Below are positions 20,394-28,377 of a stretch of DNA of 64,000 nucleotides, in pieces. The translations under genes were made by a program, and so were the position numbers. Under the pieces are notes generated by a model that saw only the letters and a list, made by a program, of their open reading frames with translations, did no database searches and was not told the DNA's origin. The first letter of the stretch is position 1; each line of letters starts with the position of its first letter. The stretch is from Desulforamulus reducens MI-1. Its GTDB lineage: Bacteria > Bacillota > Desulfotomaculia > Desulfotomaculales > Desulfotomaculaceae. The stretch spans positions 434,001 through 498,000 of the forward strand of contig NC_009253.1 of the NCBI RefSeq assembly GCF_000016165.1. The letters run 5' to 3'.

Positions 20394-20492
20394 TTGACTA
20401 CTAATAAAGGATTATTTATAATATTTATAAGTTCTCTATAATAGAAACAAGTTCATAATAAGAGAACGAAAATAATAGTTCTCAGTAGAAAA
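20394..20492 (+). promoter_or_regulatory. Promoter with operator-like repeats (copy 2)
   Basis: TTGACT-N17-TATAAT at 20394-20422, the counterpart of the copy 1 promoter. GTTC...GAA units follow at 20431, 20451 and 20478. A small palindrome GTGATATTATCAC sits upstream at 20353-20365. It drives ridA and the PLP enzyme. Confidence 0.7.
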
Positions 20493-20526
20493 TTAATAAT
20501 AAAAAAGGTTGAGTGAGGTGCGGGCA

Positions 20527-20910
20527 ATGACAAAAAAAATTATTAAAACCCAAAATGCCCCGGGGGCAATTGGACCCTATTCACAGGCGACATTGGTAGG
20601 AGATTTTTTGTTTGTATCGGGACAGCTTCCCATTAATCCTGAGAATGGTCAAATGCCGGATGGAGATGTTCAAGCACAAACCCGTCAAAGTATTAAAAAC
20701 ATTAAAGGCATTATTGAAGCAGCTGGTGGAACCTTGCAAAATGTGGTGAAAACTACTGTGTTTTTAAAAGATATGAATGAGTTTGCCTTAATGAATGAAG
20801 TATATGCGGAATTTTTCTCAGAAAATCCTCCTGCCAGAGCTGCGGTAGAGGTTGCCAGGTTGCCAAAGGATGCTCGAGTGGAAATTGAAGCTGTTGTATA
20901 TCTGGGTTAG
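20527..20910 (+). CDS. ridA: RidA family reactive-intermediate deaminase
   Basis: 127 residues, the usual family length. RidA hydrolyses enamine/imine intermediates such as 2-aminoacrylate that PLP lyases release. Seen are the opening [25 protein letters not shown], the catalytic arginine in [13 protein letters not shown] and the closing [12 protein letters not shown] at 20527 follows GAGGTG by six bases; the upstream in-frame TTG at 20509 would swallow that SD. The PLP lyase next door would produce exactly such an intermediate. Confidence 0.93.
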   Translation: MTKKIIKTQNAPGAIGPYSQATLVGDFLFVSGQLPINPENGQMPDGDVQAQTRQSIKNIKGIIEAAGGTLQNVVKTTVFLKDMNEFALMNEVYAEFFSENPPARAAVEVARLPKDARVEIEAVVYLG

Positions 20911-20985
20911 GCTATTTTACACCGTAAAGCAGGGTGCTGTAAGTTATGCACTTAGAATATTCCAAAAGTCAAGGGAGAGGTTATC

Positions 20986-21990
20986 ATGAACTTAGCAAAA
21001 TTTACTCGGAGACGTTACACAGAGGGACAAACACCAATTGAGTTTTTACCTAATTTTACAAAGGCTCTAGGGGGACCCAACATCTATATTAAAAGGGATG
21101 ACCAACTAGGATTAACTTCTGGGGGTAATAAAACCAGAAAGTTGGAATTCTTAGTGGCAGATGCTCTGGCACAGGGGGCTGATACCCTTATTACCTGCGG
21201 AGCAGTACAGTCCAACCATTGTCGACTTACCCTCGCGGCAGCTGTGAAGGAAGGTTTGAAATGCAGATTAGTTTTAGAAGAAAGGGTTCCCGGTAGCTAT
21301 AAGCCAGAAGCCAGCGGAAACAACTTTTTGTTTAATCTGCTGGGTGTAGAAAAAGTTAAGGTTGTATCAGGCGGTTCAGATATGATGAAGGAAATGCAAA
21401 TTGTTGCCGACGAATTGGCCGCCGAGGGGCGTAAGGCCTATATAATCCCCGGTGGTGGTTCAAACGAAATAGGCAGTTTAGGCTATGTTGCATGTGCACA
21501 GGAAATTTCCGCCCAACTTTTTGAAAAAGGTTTAAAGATTGATCATATTGTTACTCCCAGTGGTAGTGCAGGAACTCATACCGGGTTGGTAACAGGATTT
21601 TACGGTAACAACTGTAATATTCCGATAACTGGGATTAGCGTTAGCCGTAAAAAACACGAACAAGAAGAATTGGTGTACAGCGTAATTCAAAAAACTGCCG
21701 CCCTTTTAGAGATAAAACAAGAAATCCCGAGGGAAGCTGTAAGTGTATACGATGATTATGTTGGCCCTGGTTATTCCTTGCCTACTCCGGAAATGGTTGA
21801 AGCGGTACAACTATTGGCCAGAACAGAAGGTATTTTGCTTGACCCTGTATACACTGGTAAAGCAATGTCTGGCTTAATAGGACTTGTTCGTAAGGGCTTT
21901 TTCAAGAAAGACCAGAATGTCCTATTCATCCATACTGGTGGTTCTCCTGCGTTATATGCTTATACGTCAACTATCCTGGGCAACGATTAA
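20986..21990 (+). CDS. PLP-dependent D-cysteine desulfhydrase / L-cysteate sulfo-lyase-like protein (copy 2)
   Basis: 334 residues, differing from the protein at 13503 by three residues (E/G near 30, F/S near 177, D/E near 222). The DNA is almost identical through the coding region and the 40 bases before it, while the sequence outside is far more diverged. That pattern suggests gene conversion or strong selection. All catalytic motifs are intact (SGGNKTRKLEFL, GSAGTHTG). It follows ridA in one transcript. Confidence 0.88.
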   Translation: MNLAKFTRRRYTEGQTPIEFLPNFTKALGGPNIYIKRDDQLGLTSGGNKTRKLEFLVADALAQGADTLITCGAVQSNHCRLTLAAAVKEGLKCRLVLEERVPGSYKPEASGNNFLFNLLGVEKVKVVSGGSDMMKEMQIVADELAAEGRKAYIIPGGGSNEIGSLGYVACAQEISAQLFEKGLKIDHIVTPSGSAGTHTGLVTGFYGNNCNIPITGISVSRKKHEQEELVYSVIQKTAALLEIKQEIPREAVSVYDDYVGPGYSLPTPEMVEAVQLLARTEGILLDPVYTGKAMSGLIGLVRKGFFKKDQNVLFIHTGGSPALYAYTSTILGND

Positions 21991-22040
21991 ACAATACGGT
22001 TTTGGATGGTTGCTGTAAATTGAAATTTTTAATATAGAAA

Positions 22041-22222
22041 TATGCTCATGATTGGTTCTTATGTGTAGTTTTACGGTGCTCTAAATGGTTCAGTACCTGC
22101 AATAATAGCGGCAGTTGGGGCATTATGATATCCCTTATGGAAAAAAGGATATGATAAGCTTTTCAACTGCCGTTAATACTGCAACGAGTTGTTTAGGTAT
22201 AATAATCCCACCCAGCGTTGAT
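22041..22222 (+). pseudogene. Decayed fragment of dctM (copy 2)
   Basis: The stretch aligns with 16613-16800 of the intact dctM: TTTTACGGTGCTCTAA, GTGGTTCAG-like and GGATATGA...TTTTCAACTGCCGT blocks recur with small deletions and frameshifts. No open frame survives. It is what remains of the TRAP genes in copy 2 and occupies most of the 305-base gap before pdxS. Confidence 0.85.
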
Positions 22223-22295
22223 GTTTTATAACGTTTTGTATTTAAAGGCATGAATTAAATGTAATATTATTAAGTAAGCGGGAGGATGTTAACAA

Positions 22296-23180
22296 GTGCA
22301 AGAACAGGGTACATGGACACTTAAAAAAGGACTGGCTGAAATGTTAAAAGGTGGAGTTATTATGGATGTAACAACACCGGAACAAGCTAGAATAGCAGAA
22401 AATGCCGGGGCTTGTGCAGTAATGGCTTTAGAGAGAGTTCCTGCAGATATTAGAGCTGCAGGTGGAGTAGCTAGAATGGCAGATCCTACTGTAGTATTAC
22501 GAATTATGGATGCTGTTACAATTCCTGTAATGGCTAAGGCAAGAATTGGTCATTTTGTGGAAGCACAGATTTTAGAAGGTTTAGGAGTAGATTATATTGA
22601 CGAAAGTGAAGTTTTAACTCCTGCTGATGAATTATTTCATATTAATAAAAATACATTTAAGGTTCCCTTTGTATGTGGTTGCCGTAACTTAGGAGAAGCA
22701 TTGCGTCGTATTGGCGAAGGTGCTGCCATGATTAGAACTAAAGGAGAGCCAGGTACTGGAAACGTGGTTGAGGCAGTAAGACATTTTCGCCAAGTAAACA
22801 GTGAAATTAAGAAAATAATGAATTTACCTGAAGAAGAGTTAATGACTGTTGCCAAAGAAATAGGTGCACCTTTTGAATTAGTAAAAGTAGTACATCAGAC
22901 GGGTAAATTACCTGTGGTTAATTTTGCTGCGGGTGGAATTGCAACTCCTGCGGATGCTGCGCTTATGATGCAATTAGGTGTTGATGGCGTATTTGTGGGT
23001 TCTGGCATATTTAAGTCTGGAGACCCAATGAAAAGAGCTAAGGCTATTGTAGCTGCTACAACCTATTATAATGATCCCCAGGTTTTGGCTGAAGTGTCTA
23101 AGGATTTAGGGGAACCTATGGTAGGTATTGAGATTCACAATATTAAAGCTGAAGAAAGAATGCAAGATAGAGGTTGGTAG
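22296..23180 (+). CDS. pdxS: Pyridoxal 5'-phosphate synthase, lyase subunit
   Basis: PdxS, 294 residues. It makes PLP from ribose 5-phosphate, glyceraldehyde 3-phosphate and ammonia. Highly conserved blocks are seen: [53 protein letters not shown], and the phosphate site [17 protein letters not shown] start with GGAGGA nine bases upstream. The glutaminase partner PdxT is not adjacent, so this may be a dedicated or second copy, or use free ammonia. Its place beside a PLP enzyme suggests local cofactor supply. Confidence 0.96.
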   Translation: MQEQGTWTLKKGLAEMLKGGVIMDVTTPEQARIAENAGACAVMALERVPADIRAAGGVARMADPTVVLRIMDAVTIPVMAKARIGHFVEAQILEGLGVDYIDESEVLTPADELFHINKNTFKVPFVCGCRNLGEALRRIGEGAAMIRTKGEPGTGNVVEAVRHFRQVNSEIKKIMNLPEEELMTVAKEIGAPFELVKVVHQTGKLPVVNFAAGGIATPADAALMMQLGVDGVFVGSGIFKSGDPMKRAKAIVAATTYYNDPQVLAEVSKDLGEPMVGIEIHNIKAEERMQDRGW

Positions 23181-23233
23181 AAAAAAGATTAATGTAAATT
23201 ACAGGGTATTTTTTGGTAGACAAAATTTATCCT

Positions 23234-23284
23234 AAACCCCTATACACAGAGTTAAGAATAAAACTGTGTATAGGGGTTTTTTAG
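23234..23284 (+). terminator. Terminator between pdxS and the IclR gene
   Basis: AAACCCCTATACACAG pairs perfectly with CTGTGTATAGGGGTTT and is followed by a T run. Confidence 0.9.
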
Positions 23285-23300
23285 GTCCCAAGCTGTTGTG

Positions 23301-24041
23301 TTATGCTAATACACTTGAGATTTCATTGGCTTTGCTTTTCAATAGTTCAACCCAATTATTAACCTTATCTGGAGTGAAGCGTGCTTTTGGTCCTGTAATA
23401 CATAAACACGACCATACATCTTTACTGCTATTTATTATGGGTACTGCAATTCCAAAGGATTCCAAAAATCTCTCTTCATCGCTAATGGCATAACCTTGCT
23501 CGCGAATCTTTTGGTATTCTTGTAAAATTGCATCAGGTTTAACTATTGTGTTAGGCGTATGCTTTTTAAATGTATTTGATTTTAATAGTTCTTTTACCCT
23601 TTCAGTATCGTGGTACGCTGCTAATACTTTTCCTACAGCACTAGCATTCATGGGAAATTGAGTACCAATATCCTCAAAATAGCGAACAGGCAGTGGAGAA
23701 TCAATTTTATAGGCGAGAAAAGCATTATCCCCTTCTCTAATGCCTATTGAAACCGTTTCATGTGTAACTTCTGCTACTTGCATGATAATGGGTTTTGCAA
23801 TTTCCCAAATACCTACTCGGTTATTATAAACATTTCCAAGTCTATACATAGTGGGGCCAATTGAGTACTTTTTGGTTTCTGGGTTTTGAAGAATGAAACC
23901 TTGTTTCATCATAATACCTAATGTTTTGTGTACACCACTTTTTACAGTATTCATTTCATTGGCAAGTGCAGTCAGATTCATTTCATAGGGTTCCTCACCT
24001 AATCTATTTAAAATCCAAAGAACTTTTTCTATGCTATTCAT
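23301..24041 (-). CDS. IclR-family transcriptional regulator
   Basis: 246 residues. The N-terminal winged helix (VLWILNRLGEEPYEMNLTALANEM) and the C-terminal effector domain (METVSIGIREG-like, PMNASAVGKVLAAY, GYAISDEER, GIAVPI) are typical of IclR. It faces pdxS convergently and closes the duplicated region. IclR proteins bind palindromes near promoters; the GTTC...GAAC units ahead of the PLP-enzyme genes are candidate targets, untested. Confidence 0.9.
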   Translation of the reverse strand: MNSIEKVLWILNRLGEEPYEMNLTALANEMNTVKSGVHKTLGIMMKQGFILQNPETKKYSIGPTMYRLGNVYNNRVGIWEIAKPIIMQVAEVTHETVSIGIREGDNAFLAYKIDSPLPVRYFEDIGTQFPMNASAVGKVLAAYHDTERVKELLKSNTFKKHTPNTIVKPDAILQEYQKIREQGYAISDEERFLESFGIAVPIINSSKDVWSCLCITGPKARFTPDKVNNWVELLKSKANEISSVLA

Positions 24042-24260
24042 TATAATAGGAAGCCTCCAAGATAGATTACTTTAACAGATATTTTAATATTCGACCCGTT
24101 ATTATTATAACTAATGTAAGCTAAATGTTAACATAATGTTATTACTTCTTCTACCTTTTACAAACCTAAACTTCACAATGATTATTATATTCTTTTAAAC
24201 CTACTGAGGTTAATTGATGATATAAACTTATCTTCTAAATAATAATAAAGTTATATTATT

Positions 24261-24417
24261 ATAACAAATATTGCCCCAAGGTGACAGAGAAAAATACCAC
24301 TTGTGCAAGAAGTTAAACGAAGTGGTAGCTAAAATTCCGTCCGCGAGGCTGGATGTTCAAAACAAATCGAGTAAATCAAGGATGAGTCATAGACTGTGGG
24401 TGTTGTTTATGTTTATG
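24261..24417. pseudogene. Relic of an rRNA operon: promoter/leader joined to terminator
   Basis: Four blocks match the intact operon in order. ATAACAAAT...GAAGTGGTA matches the promoter region 7014-7080. AAAATTCCG...GCGAGGC matches 7164-7185. GAGTAAATCAAGGAT matches 7316-7330. CATAGACTGTGGGTGTTG matches the terminator arm at 13136-13153. All of 16S, 23S and 5S is missing. The rest of 24042-24438 is AT-rich with no gene seen. Confidence 0.8.
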
Positions 24418-24438
24418 TAATTTTATTGAATTCCTTGT

Positions 24439-24830
24439 TTAAGTCATATTAAAGAAGTTCCGCAACAGTTCTAAACCTTTCTCAGTCATAATGGATTCTG
24501 GGTGAAATTGAATCCCTTCCACCGGATAAATTTTGTGTCGGATACCCATAATCGCACCTTCCGATGTCTCAGCACTGATAGTTAAGCACTCGGGTAGAGT
24601 CCTGCTTCATGAGCACACGGTCAACAATTTCGCCCTTGGCTAAAAGTTCTTTGCGAAAAACCCCTGGAAGTAAACCGCAGGAAACAGGTGGTGTAGTCTT
24701 GATGCCGTCAATTTCTAATACAACGTTGCCAATGGTAAACTCAGTTAACTCATTGGCTTCGTTCCAAAGAAGAACGTCAAAGGCCTGGAGCTTGGTTTTC
24801 TTGTGCTTCTCATAGAGACCCCGGTATGTA
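24439..24830 (-). pseudogene. Decayed pab locus: aminodeoxychorismate lyase fragment joined to a PabA/TrpG fragment
   Basis: Read on the minus strand, the first part encodes FDVLLWNEANELTEFTIGN and TTPPVSCGLLPGVFR, the C-terminal region of a PabC-type lyase. The second part encodes [19 protein letters not shown] and [20 protein letters not shown], the C-terminus of a glutamine amidotransferase (PabA/TrpG). They meet near 24604 out of frame. Both genes are truncated, so folate-pathway function is lost here. Confidence 0.88.
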
Positions 24831-25030
24831 ACCTATGTAATTAGATTGCAACCTTTATTTTTACTAACTCAGCTCAGATGACAAGATTTTTATACACAGT
24901 ATTAGAATGCCCAATAAAAAACTATTTGGAGTCTAATGTCATTGAAATAATTAAACAAAGTAAAACGTTTATCTGTACAGTTTAAGGGTGATGCTATATA
25001 CTGGAAAAGAGAGGTGGTAAAATTGGGGAG

Positions 25031-25477
25031 TTGACGTTGTATAGAATTGGGCAATTTGCAAAACTGGCCGGTGTAAGCAGGAGAACGGTGGATTATTATA
25101 CCAAACTGGGACTTTTAGAGCCGGTACGTTCAGAAAGTAATTATCGTTACTATAATCAGGATGCACTTATTCGTTTAAAACTTATTGAGATGCTAAAATC
25201 CCAAAGGCTTACCCTAGAAGAAATCAAAGGTCAAATAGAGTACATAAGTAATGTAATGAATTCTGATAAAAAGAAATATTCTCAGAGAGCTATTGACATT
25301 CAATACTTAAAGGACCAGTTTAAAGTACTGGAAACTCAATTGGGTCAACTACAGCCTATGGTTACTAATATGGAAGCTGGTCAGGCGGCTGCTATGACTA
25401 AACAGGTGTTGATACAAAGCATGACAATTATACAATCTTTACTTTTATACATCAATGAAGCAGCACTTTTTTTATAG
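25031..25477 (+). CDS. MerR-family transcriptional regulator
   Basis: 148 residues. The N-terminal MerR helix-turn-helix (YRIGQFAKLAGVSRRTVDYYTKLGLLEP) and wing (NYRYYNQDALIRLKLIE) are clear, followed by a coiled coil (QYLKDQFKVLETQLGQLQ). No cysteine sensor is present, so a metal role is unlikely. The start may be TTG at 25037, better spaced from GGGGAG, rather than 25031. Spo0M follows by 32 bases and may be co-transcribed. The 200 bases upstream show no other gene. Confidence 0.88.
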   Translation: MTLYRIGQFAKLAGVSRRTVDYYTKLGLLEPVRSESNYRYYNQDALIRLKLIEMLKSQRLTLEEIKGQIEYISNVMNSDKKKYSQRAIDIQYLKDQFKVLETQLGQLQPMVTNMEAGQAAAMTKQVLIQSMTIIQSLLLYINEAALFL

Positions 25478-25509
25478 GAACTTTCTCAAAAAGGAGTGTT
25501 CATTGCCTT

Positions 25510-26475
25510 ATGTTTAAAAAGTTAATGGCTAGCTTTGGGGTAGGAGCGGCTAAGGTTAACTTGTTGTTGGAAAAAGGAAGCTATCGTGTCGGGGAAACTG
25601 TTAATGGTAAGGTGATTGTAGAGGGAGGTAACGTAGATCAGGATATCCAAAGTTTGGATGTGGATGTTCTGATGAGAGTTATTATCAAGGGCAAGGAAAT
25701 CAAACGGGTTTTAGATACCTTTCAAGTTGCACAAGAATTTCACGTGCGGGCCAAAGAAACTAAGGAAATTGCCTTTGAGTATCCAATACCTATACATTAC
25801 CCAATTTCCAAGGGTTCACTTTCCTACTCTCTCATAACTAGGATGGATATCTCCCAGGCTGTAGATACCGATGATAGCGACCCCTTGGTGGTGTTGCCTA
25901 CTCGAGATATGCAACTGGTTTTTGATGCATTTAAGAACTTAGGTTTTAAGGATAAAATTGGTTCCGGTAAAATAGAACAGTATGGACAGCAGTTCGAATT
26001 TATTCCAGGTTCTCTGTTTAATGAGCAGTTAAAGGAATTGGAATTAAAATTCTATTCCGATCCCCATGGAGTAAAACTTTTAATGGAAATAGAAATGAAT
26101 GGGGGCTATATGAGGAATGGCATAGAGCACCATACAGAACTTACCCTCCCTGCTGATTTACTAAGCAGTGGTTCAGTGCAGCAATTGGCTGACCATATTA
26201 AAGTTTTTTTGGAAAACGAATTGACTGTAATTTCTGTACAGGGGCCGCGCATGGCACCCAGTTATCATAATTACCAGCAAACTACCCAGCATGGTTCAGG
26301 CATTGGGGGGTTTATGGGTGGCATGGTTACCGGTATGTTAGGTGGTGTTCTTCTGGGAAGCCTTTTTGATGGCGGAGAAGAGGAGGATTCCAGTGGTATG
26401 ATTGCTGGTGACGATGAAAATGGCTTTGACTTTGGTTTAGGTGATTTTATGGATTTTGGTGATGATGAGTTTTAG
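25510..26475 (+). CDS. Sporulation-control protein Spo0M family
   Basis: 321 residues with the arrestin-like Spo0M domain (VNLLLEKGSYRVGETVNGKVIVEGG) in the first 230. The tail is glycine-rich and then very acidic (GEEEDSS, FGLGDFMDFGDDEF). Spo0M modulates sporulation and cell shape in Bacillus. Full length for the family with its C-terminal extension. The MerR upstream and HtpX downstream suggest an envelope-stress-linked unit. Confidence 0.92.
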   Translation: MFKKLMASFGVGAAKVNLLLEKGSYRVGETVNGKVIVEGGNVDQDIQSLDVDVLMRVIIKGKEIKRVLDTFQVAQEFHVRAKETKEIAFEYPIPIHYPISKGSLSYSLITRMDISQAVDTDDSDPLVVLPTRDMQLVFDAFKNLGFKDKIGSGKIEQYGQQFEFIPGSLFNEQLKELELKFYSDPHGVKLLMEIEMNGGYMRNGIEHHTELTLPADLLSSGSVQQLADHIKVFLENELTVISVQGPRMAPSYHNYQQTTQHGSGIGGFMGGMVTGMLGGVLLGSLFDGGEEEDSSGMIAGDDENGFDFGLGDFMDFGDDEF

Positions 26476-26501
26476 CTTGTTTTAGGGGGAGTTGATAAAG
26501 A

Positions 26502-27341
26502 ATGAATACCATGAAAGTATGGCTGTTAATGGGTGGTCTTTCTATTTTGTTAGTGTTAATGGGAAGTGCTGTTGGCGGCCAAACCGGAGCAGTTGTATTT
26601 TTTCTAATAGCAATGGCTATGAACTTCTTTGGTTACTTTTACAGTGATACAATGGCTATTAAGATGACAGGTTCCTATCCTGTTTCAGAAGCAGAAGCAC
26701 CTGAACTTTACGCAATAATAAGAAGACTGTCCCAGAGGGCGGGGTTGCCCATGCCTAAAGTTTATATCCAACCATCTGACCAACCAAATGCCTTTGCCAC
26801 TGGACGCAACCCTTCCCATTCAGCAGTGGCAGTCACCGAGGGAATACTTCGAATATTGAACCCTTCTGAACTAGAAGGGGTTTTAGCACACGAACTAGCC
26901 CATATCAAGAATAGAGATATCTTAGTTGGAACTATTGCTGCAGCTTTGGCAGGTGCTATTAGTATGATGGCCAATGCGCTGCAATGGGGAGCTATCTTTG
27001 GCATGGGAAGAAGCGATGATGAAGAGGGCGGCAGTATGGCTGGGGGGCTAATTATGGCCTTTATTGCTCCTATAGCAGCCATGGTTATTCAAATGGCCAT
27101 CTCTCGTTCCCGGGAATATATGGCAGATGCCACAGGTGCCAAGATAGCCGGCTCTCCGGACGGGTTATCCAATGCATTGTTAAAGCTGGAATCTGCGGCT
27201 CACCGTATACCGATGGGTGTAAGCCCAGCTACTTCTCACTTGTTCATTGTTAACCCATTATCGGGCGAGTCTTTGGCCAGACTTTTCAGTACTCACCCGC
27301 CCATTCAGGATAGGGTGAATAGATTGCATGGTATGAGATAA
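26502..27341 (+). CDS. htpX: Membrane zinc metalloprotease HtpX (M48 family)
   Basis: 279 residues with two N-terminal membrane segments, the zinc motif HELAH (in [12 protein letters not shown]), a further pair of hydrophobic segments, and the third ligand region [11 protein letters not shown]. HtpX degrades misfolded membrane proteins. It lies 26 bases after Spo0M with its own SD (GGGGGAG). A strong terminator follows. Confidence 0.95.
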   Translation: MNTMKVWLLMGGLSILLVLMGSAVGGQTGAVVFFLIAMAMNFFGYFYSDTMAIKMTGSYPVSEAEAPELYAIIRRLSQRAGLPMPKVYIQPSDQPNAFATGRNPSHSAVAVTEGILRILNPSELEGVLAHELAHIKNRDILVGTIAAALAGAISMMANALQWGAIFGMGRSDDEEGGSMAGGLIMAFIAPIAAMVIQMAISRSREYMADATGAKIAGSPDGLSNALLKLESAAHRIPMGVSPATSHLFIVNPLSGESLARLFSTHPPIQDRVNRLHGMR

Positions 27342-27364
27342 CATTATTATAATAAAAATTATGT

Positions 27365-27397
27365 TAAAAAAACGGTGCGTGTTCGCACCGTTTTTTA
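27365..27397 (+). terminator. Terminator after htpX, shared with the convergent gene
   Basis: AAAAAACGGTGCG and CGCACCGTTTTTT pair around TGTT; with A and T runs on both sides it can work in both directions. Confidence 0.9.
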
Positions 27398-27401
27398 CCG
27401 T

Positions 27402-28052
27402 TTAAATATACATAATGTATTTCATCATTAACCAAAAGTGACTGAAACTACCAGCCATCACAAAGAGGTGAAACACCTCATGAAAACCAAACCAACCAGG
27501 CACTAGGTTAGGTGGCCATTTAGTACCATAAAAGACTGCTCCCACCGTATAAAAAGCTCCTCCTAATACCATCCAAACAATACCCCCGGTAGTAACTGTT
27601 TGTATTAAAGGCCAAAATGCAATAACAATTAACCAGCCCATAACAACATAGATCAGTGTGGAAAACCAGCGCGGTGCTTCCATCCAAAGGAGTTTTATAA
27701 TAATCCCAACGATGGCCAGTGCCCAAACTCCCACCAGCAGAGAGTATCCCCACCCACCGCGTAGAGGAATGAGGCAAACAGGAGTATAGGTACCAGCGAT
27801 TAGTACGAATATCATCATATGATCGATACGACGTAAAAGGAGTATTCCCTTGGGGGAAAGGGGCAATAAATGATACAAGGCACTGGCAGTGTAAAGCAAT
27901 ATAAGACTGGCTCCGAAAATTGAAAAGGAGACAATATGTAAGGGTTTACCATAAACAACAGCATTATAGACCAATAATATTAAACCAACTACCGATAAAA
28001 AGGCACCGGTCAAATGGCTCAAGCCGCTAAAGGGGTCTCTAATTTTAGCCAT
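27402..28052 (-). CDS. Hemolysin III family membrane protein (PAQR/TrhA)
   Basis: 216 residues with seven hydrophobic segments. Family signatures are seen: the N-terminal DPFSGLSHLTGAF histidine, SALYHL, RRIDHMMIFVLIAGTYTP and the C-terminal GFHEVFHLFVMAGSFSHF with two conserved histidines that bind metal in the PAQR fold. The physiological role is uncertain; TrhA is tied to membrane homeostasis. Confidence 0.93.
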   Translation of the reverse strand: MAKIRDPFSGLSHLTGAFLSVVGLILLVYNAVVYGKPLHIVSFSIFGASLILLYTASALYHLLPLSPKGILLLRRIDHMMIFVLIAGTYTPVCLIPLRGGWGYSLLVGVWALAIVGIIIKLLWMEAPRWFSTLIYVVMGWLIVIAFWPLIQTVTTGGIVWMVLGGAFYTVGAVFYGTKWPPNLVPGWFGFHEVFHLFVMAGSFSHFWLMMKYIMYI

Positions 28053-28302
28053 CTTAATTCACCTCGAGACTAGTATTTATAAAAAACTATTAGAGGATGA
28101 TTTATCCAATCTTTATCATTTTCCTTCTAACATTTATTATACACTAGTAAAAAAATTTTGATTGTTGTACAATTAGTCTTTGTATATACGTAATAATAAG
28201 GTACAAGAATCAGGGGAACTAGCAATGTTGCCTGCCATAATTATGTGGCCCAGAGTAATACTCTTTTTGGCTTTTTCCAGTAGGGAATACATGAATAAAC
28301 TT

Positions 28303-28338
28303 AAAAGAGGCTTTAGCCGGTTGGCTGAAGCCTCTTTT
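28303..28338 (-). terminator. Terminator of hcp
   Basis: AAAAGAGGCTT pairs with AAGCCTCTTTT, located just after the hcp stop when read on the minus strand. The rest of 28053-28377 shows no convincing gene. Confidence 0.8.
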
Positions 28339-28377
28339 AATAAGGAGGTGAACCTTATGATACTGGCAGTTTATCTA

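Noticed and set aside
24609-24815. A 68-codon plus-strand frame
   Set aside because: It is the complement of the decayed aminodeoxychorismate lyase fragment; the minus-strand reading has family motifs.
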